From Pomphorhynchus laevis (Eukaryota; Acanthocephala; Palaeacanthocephala; Echinorhynchida; Pomphorhynchidae): a stretch of DNA of 64,000 nt. Position 1 is the first letter of the stretch; every line of letters starts with the position of its first letter. Below the pieces are notes generated by a model. The model saw only the letters and a program-made list of their open reading frames with translations. It ran no database searches and was not told the DNA's origin. Of the stretch, positions 63,901-64,000 are shown piece by piece. Location: contig WNNJ02000095.1 of the NCBI GenBank assembly GCA_012934845.2, forward strand, positions 1 through 64,000, written 5' to 3'. The position numbers and the translations under genes are program-made.

Positions 63901-63960
63901 AAGTAGAAATGGTAGTAGGTCTGGGTAAAGATGTTCATCACAGCCCACGTAAAATAACGT
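48729..63960 (-). CDS. TBC1D16: TBC1D16 homologue (Rab GTPase-activating protein), six exons, 5' end outside
   Basis: Exons on the minus strand: 63960-63812, 61695-61570, 60126-59940, 52954-52860, 51489-51255, 48983-48729. GT-AG introns and phases fit at every joint, giving about 348 residues. Order: LLPFLLNIFPFGSSYQER, KDVVRTDR (TBC arginine-finger region) with YYRGANNANI, VVGYFQGMSDLLAPLL (glutamine finger), YWCFYGLILRTIFVRVPNED, ELLHLLVPDFYRYL, WILLIFKREFNERDVLKIW, SYFHIFIAAAICSIYG and ARKLLHKLLCQRRLPCVLYD. The KDVVRTDR-RG and WCFxGLMxxTIFVxxPxxED patterns mark TBC1D16 (a Rab4/Rab5-type GAP of endosomes) rather than TBC1D15/17. The C-terminal end is short compared with vertebrates. Introns reach 7 kb and hold LINEs, PLEs and SINEs. 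Confidence 0.92.
48984..49916. other. TBC1D16 intron, left part
   Basis: AT-rich. Its segment 49258-49350 is duplicated at 50168-50262, between two inverted hammerhead repeats. Nothing else recognised. Confidence 0.55.
49917..50168 (-). ncRNA. Hammerhead-bearing repeat, copy 2 (inverted)
   Basis: On the minus strand: CTGATGA (50027-50021), stem II GTCAT/ATGAC with loop AGTG, GAAA, a long stem III closing at GCGTC (49970-49966). Same family as 19195-19312 and the plus-strand copies to the right. Core residues are intact. Confidence 0.6.
50263..50515 (+). ncRNA. Hammerhead-bearing repeat, copy 3
   Basis: Inverted relative to 49917-50168. Stem II GTCAT/ATGAC and GAAA are kept and the GCGTC site is at 50451-50455, but the core box reads CTGAAGA, so probably inactive. 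Confidence 0.55.
50600..50800 (+). ncRNA. Hammerhead-bearing repeat, copy 4
   Basis: Direct repeat of copy 3. Stem II kept with loop ATTG; the core box reads CTGAATA and the cleavage site GCGTA. Probably inactive. Confidence 0.55.
50810..50864. repeat. Perfect 27-bp hairpin with a 1-nt spacer
   Basis: 50810-50836 and 50838-50864 are exact reverse complements (AACCAAGATAATTTTAACGT at the outer end). It starts 10 bp after the last hammerhead repeat. AT-rich, so it could extrude as a cruciform. Confidence 0.95.
51255..51489 (-). CDS. TBC1D16: TBC1D16 exon: FKREF and HIFIAAAI helices
   Basis: One base plus 78 codons. WILLIFKREFNERDVLKIW matches WLLLCFKREFPEAEALRIW; SYFHIFIAAAICSIYG and ILFHFASLSMQMNADLVL follow the human order exactly. 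Confidence 0.94.
52070..52230 (+). mobile_element. LINE 3' end fragment
   Basis: The plus strand reads RCCLNELREKQLQWYGHVRG and a short basic tail, the LRWxGHVxR signature near the end of many non-LTR ORFs. Confidence 0.6.
52320..52710. mobile_element. LINE 3' end fragment in palindromic arrangement
   Basis: Minus strand 52640-52335 encodes RLQWYGHAIRASEHQPSNK, GKRPIGRPKLQWMDVIRHDL and DRAKWIQLSKAADL, a typical LINE C-terminal end (GHxxR, GRRPxGRPKxxW-D). From about 52440 to 52700 the sequence is a palindrome of about 125-bp arms centred near 52570, so the end is present twice, head to head. Confidence 0.8.
52860..52954 (-). CDS. TBC1D16: TBC1D16 exon: short ELLHLLVPDFYRYL exon
   Basis: 95 nt, phase 0 in, phase 2 out, too short to stand out as an open frame. 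Acceptor AATCTTTAG, donor GTAAAT. Encodes LCLQELLHLLVPDFYRYLKL, GGDLLFAHR (human: ELLRLTHVRFYQHL, LQMLFCHR). Found because it exactly fills the gap between the exons on either side. Confidence 0.9.
53680..54240. other. GC-richer island in a TBC1D16 intron, unidentified
   Basis: Base composition is higher in GC than the surroundings, and both strands carry frames of about 100 codons (minus-strand segment with RLPFIVRFVCDLRCVADS). I do not recognise a family; it is probably a transposon remnant. Confidence 0.35.
54917..55080 (+). repeat. PLE tail fragment
   Basis: AAATCAGCTAACTGAGTC and the next 110 bp match 19080 and 32785. No RT adjoins it. It is followed by short repeats of AACGTCATTTTTATGAA (55080-55215). 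Confidence 0.75.
55205..56150 (+). mobile_element. CR1/Jockey-like LINE fragment, RT second half
   Basis: Plus strand: PQGSVLGPLLFSLL (motif B), FNVIQYADDILIYDH (catalytic YADD), then LRLVLNPDKSK. A decayed C-terminal half contains SDLSITAFP- and PTCQK-like phrases. GC-richer than its surroundings. Frames are broken in several places. The sharp end near 56150 is followed directly by a PLE. In a TBC1D16 intron, antisense. Confidence 0.8.
56160..57440 (+). mobile_element. Naiad-like PLE copy, decayed RT and well-kept tail
   Basis: RT blocks FSTLYTDLDLADI, RYTYVIII, then after decay the 98-codon C-terminal stretch (56697-56993) with [18 protein letters not shown] and FLQNHLNN. The tail 57000-57440 is almost identical to 41700-42120, including the first 70 bp or so of the retroelement that is inserted there. 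Confidence 0.85.
57441..58600 (+). mobile_element. Naiad-like PLE copy in tandem with the previous one
   Basis: Begins within the RT ([20 protein letters not shown]), passes [12 protein letters not shown], is interrupted by an AT palindrome at about 57685-57770, and continues to the LHEHSCIPY block at 58200, then decays. The tail stem-loop is recognisable near 58510. It follows the preceding copy without a gap, in the same direction. Confidence 0.8.
58700..59090. repeat. Inverted pair of tRNA-like SINEs
   Basis: Two copies of one repeat, minus strand 58895-58700 and plus strand 58910-59090, head to head. Both carry a B-box-like GAGTTCAAATC, then TACGGA-TAAGCAGATAATA and CGAAACGT, and end in CAACCAGAAGAA. 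Box B followed by a unique tail is the layout of a tRNA-derived SINE. Confidence 0.6.
59230..59490 (+). mobile_element. tRNA-derived SINE, fuller copy
   Basis: A tRNA-like head (GGGGCATCCAGCCTTGTGG with an A-box-like segment, then AAGTTCAAATCCGATCAG as B box). The same body as 58700-59090 follows, and the end is CAACCAGAAGAATTTCAGC. Within it, CAGCAG-CTAATGAG and GCGTC-CTGCTG form a 6-bp stem placed like stem I of a hammerhead, but no GAAA is present. Confidence 0.6.
59940..60126 (-). CDS. TBC1D16: TBC1D16 exon: YFQGMSDL glutamine finger
   Basis: Acceptor ATCCTTTTAG, donor GTATGC. KILANYVSAHLVVGYFQGMS, LLAPLL, YWCFYGLILRTIFVRVPNED. The open frame runs past the donor for 40 codons, but those residues do not match the family and the next exon joins in phase at GTATGC. 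Confidence 0.94.
60226..60345. repeat. Minisatellite (TAAGTTAA-based)
   Basis: Repeats of AGTTAATAAGTTAATTGTAA, about 28 bp with variants, over 120 bp. Confidence 0.85.
60345..60960 (+). mobile_element. RTE-like LINE, 3' end of the ORF
   Basis: Plus strand: VEDFKYFGY, TYGHKLWVIIERTRSRIQAT, FLLGVAGLRLRDMIRN, LLHIE-xSQLRWWG and a WSSLVRTLLLRSDTR end. It is the C-terminal part of the same LINE family as 24070-26800, by the same strong resemblance to fish LINE ends. 5'-truncated and decayed, in a TBC1D16 intron, antisense. Confidence 0.85.
61570..61695 (-). CDS. TBC1D16: TBC1D16 exon: KDVVRTDR arginine finger
   Basis: 126 nt. Acceptor AAACGAAG chosen over an upstream alternative at 61731 because only this one keeps the frame from the preceding exon. 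Encodes LLLTDDKQMQ, LKDVVRTDRCHPYYRGANNA; KDVVRTDR is a near-perfect match to vertebrate TBC1D16. Confidence 0.93.
61880..63085 (-). mobile_element. Naiad-like PLE copy plus a second short fragment
   Basis: Tail 61880-62240 with the CTGCTATG/CATAGCAG stem-loop (about 62117-62163), then an RT C-terminal part to about 62910 ([29 protein letters not shown] on the minus strand). A second partial copy of the FLQNH/HxCIPY region lies at 62920-63085. Very close in sequence to the copy at 32785-33990. Confidence 0.85.
63086..63811. other. TBC1D16 intron, mostly unrecognised
   Basis: AT-rich; at 63443-63475 a GGCCTCGTGGTTG segment looks like a tRNA/SINE A box, but no B box follows at the right distance. 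Confidence 0.4.
63812..63960 (-). CDS. TBC1D16: TBC1D16 exon: start of TBC domain
   Basis: 149 nt. Acceptor TTGCATTTAG at 63961, donor GTAATA. LFYVGCDEHLYPDLLPFLLN, FPFGSSYQERKRIL (human: IFFGG, WPFLLRYY, STSEEREALR). Further 5' exons lie beyond the right edge. Confidence 0.9.
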
Positions 63961-64000
63961 CTAAATGCAAAATGAAATTCAACTTTGAAGAATTTAATAT

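Noticed and set aside
48729-63960. TBC1D15/17 as identity of the Rab-GAP
   Set aside because: The KDVVRTDR-RG, TIFV-xx-P and ARKLLHKLL...LPCVLYD segments follow TBC1D16 more closely.

Overview
This window is nuclear DNA from an AT-rich, intron-rich metazoan. The best-supported lineage is Syndermata, probably an acanthocephalan (thorny-headed worm). The main evidence is a decayed mitochondrial insert covering about the first 9.6 kb. All its genes lie on one G+T-rich strand, read right to left, in the order nad4L-nad4-nad5-cob-nad1-rrnS-cox2-cox3-nad2-cox1, which as I recall it is the acanthocephalan order. The lineage is an inference from gene order and recalled families, not a database result.

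Three conserved host genes can be rebuilt exon by exon, with reading phases that agree at every junction. (1) The 3' half of flightless-1 (FLII, gelsolin family), plus strand, six exons from 10072 to 19627; the mitochondrial insert lies just upstream of its first visible exon, so probably in an FLII intron. (2) MKK4/SEK1, the JNK-pathway MAP kinase kinase, minus strand, seven exons from 45267 down to 21100, convergent with FLII. (3) TBC1D16, a Rab GTPase-activating protein, minus strand, six exons from 63960 down to 48729, with its 5' end beyond the window. Coding sequence is about 3.5 kb; nearly everything else is intron and transposon.

The introns are packed with retroelements. Two structural classes of Penelope-like element (PLE) coexist. 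One is a permuted, Naiad-like class with the GIY-YIG endonuclease in front of the reverse transcriptase (fullest 5' part 16745-18660; at least eight further RT or tail fragments). The other is a classical class with a C-terminal GIY-YIG (35031-37200), bounded by inverted repeats and nested inside a foldback element. There is an RTE-like LINE (24070-26800, 3' piece at 60345-60960) that strongly recalls fish-genome LINEs, a CR1/Jockey-like fragment (55205-56150), a 5'-truncated retroelement of uncertain clade with a C-terminal nuclease-like module (42042-43997) inserted in a PLE tail, palindromic LINE ends, foldback elements and tRNA-like SINEs.

The most interesting signal is a set of hammerhead-ribozyme-like motifs: 23235-23300 with every core element in place, a four-copy family at 19206-19254 and 49966-50785, and a weaker one at 27032-27061. 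A near-identical PLE tail with the same nested insertion junction at 42.0 and 57.4 kb points to a recent copying event inside the locus.
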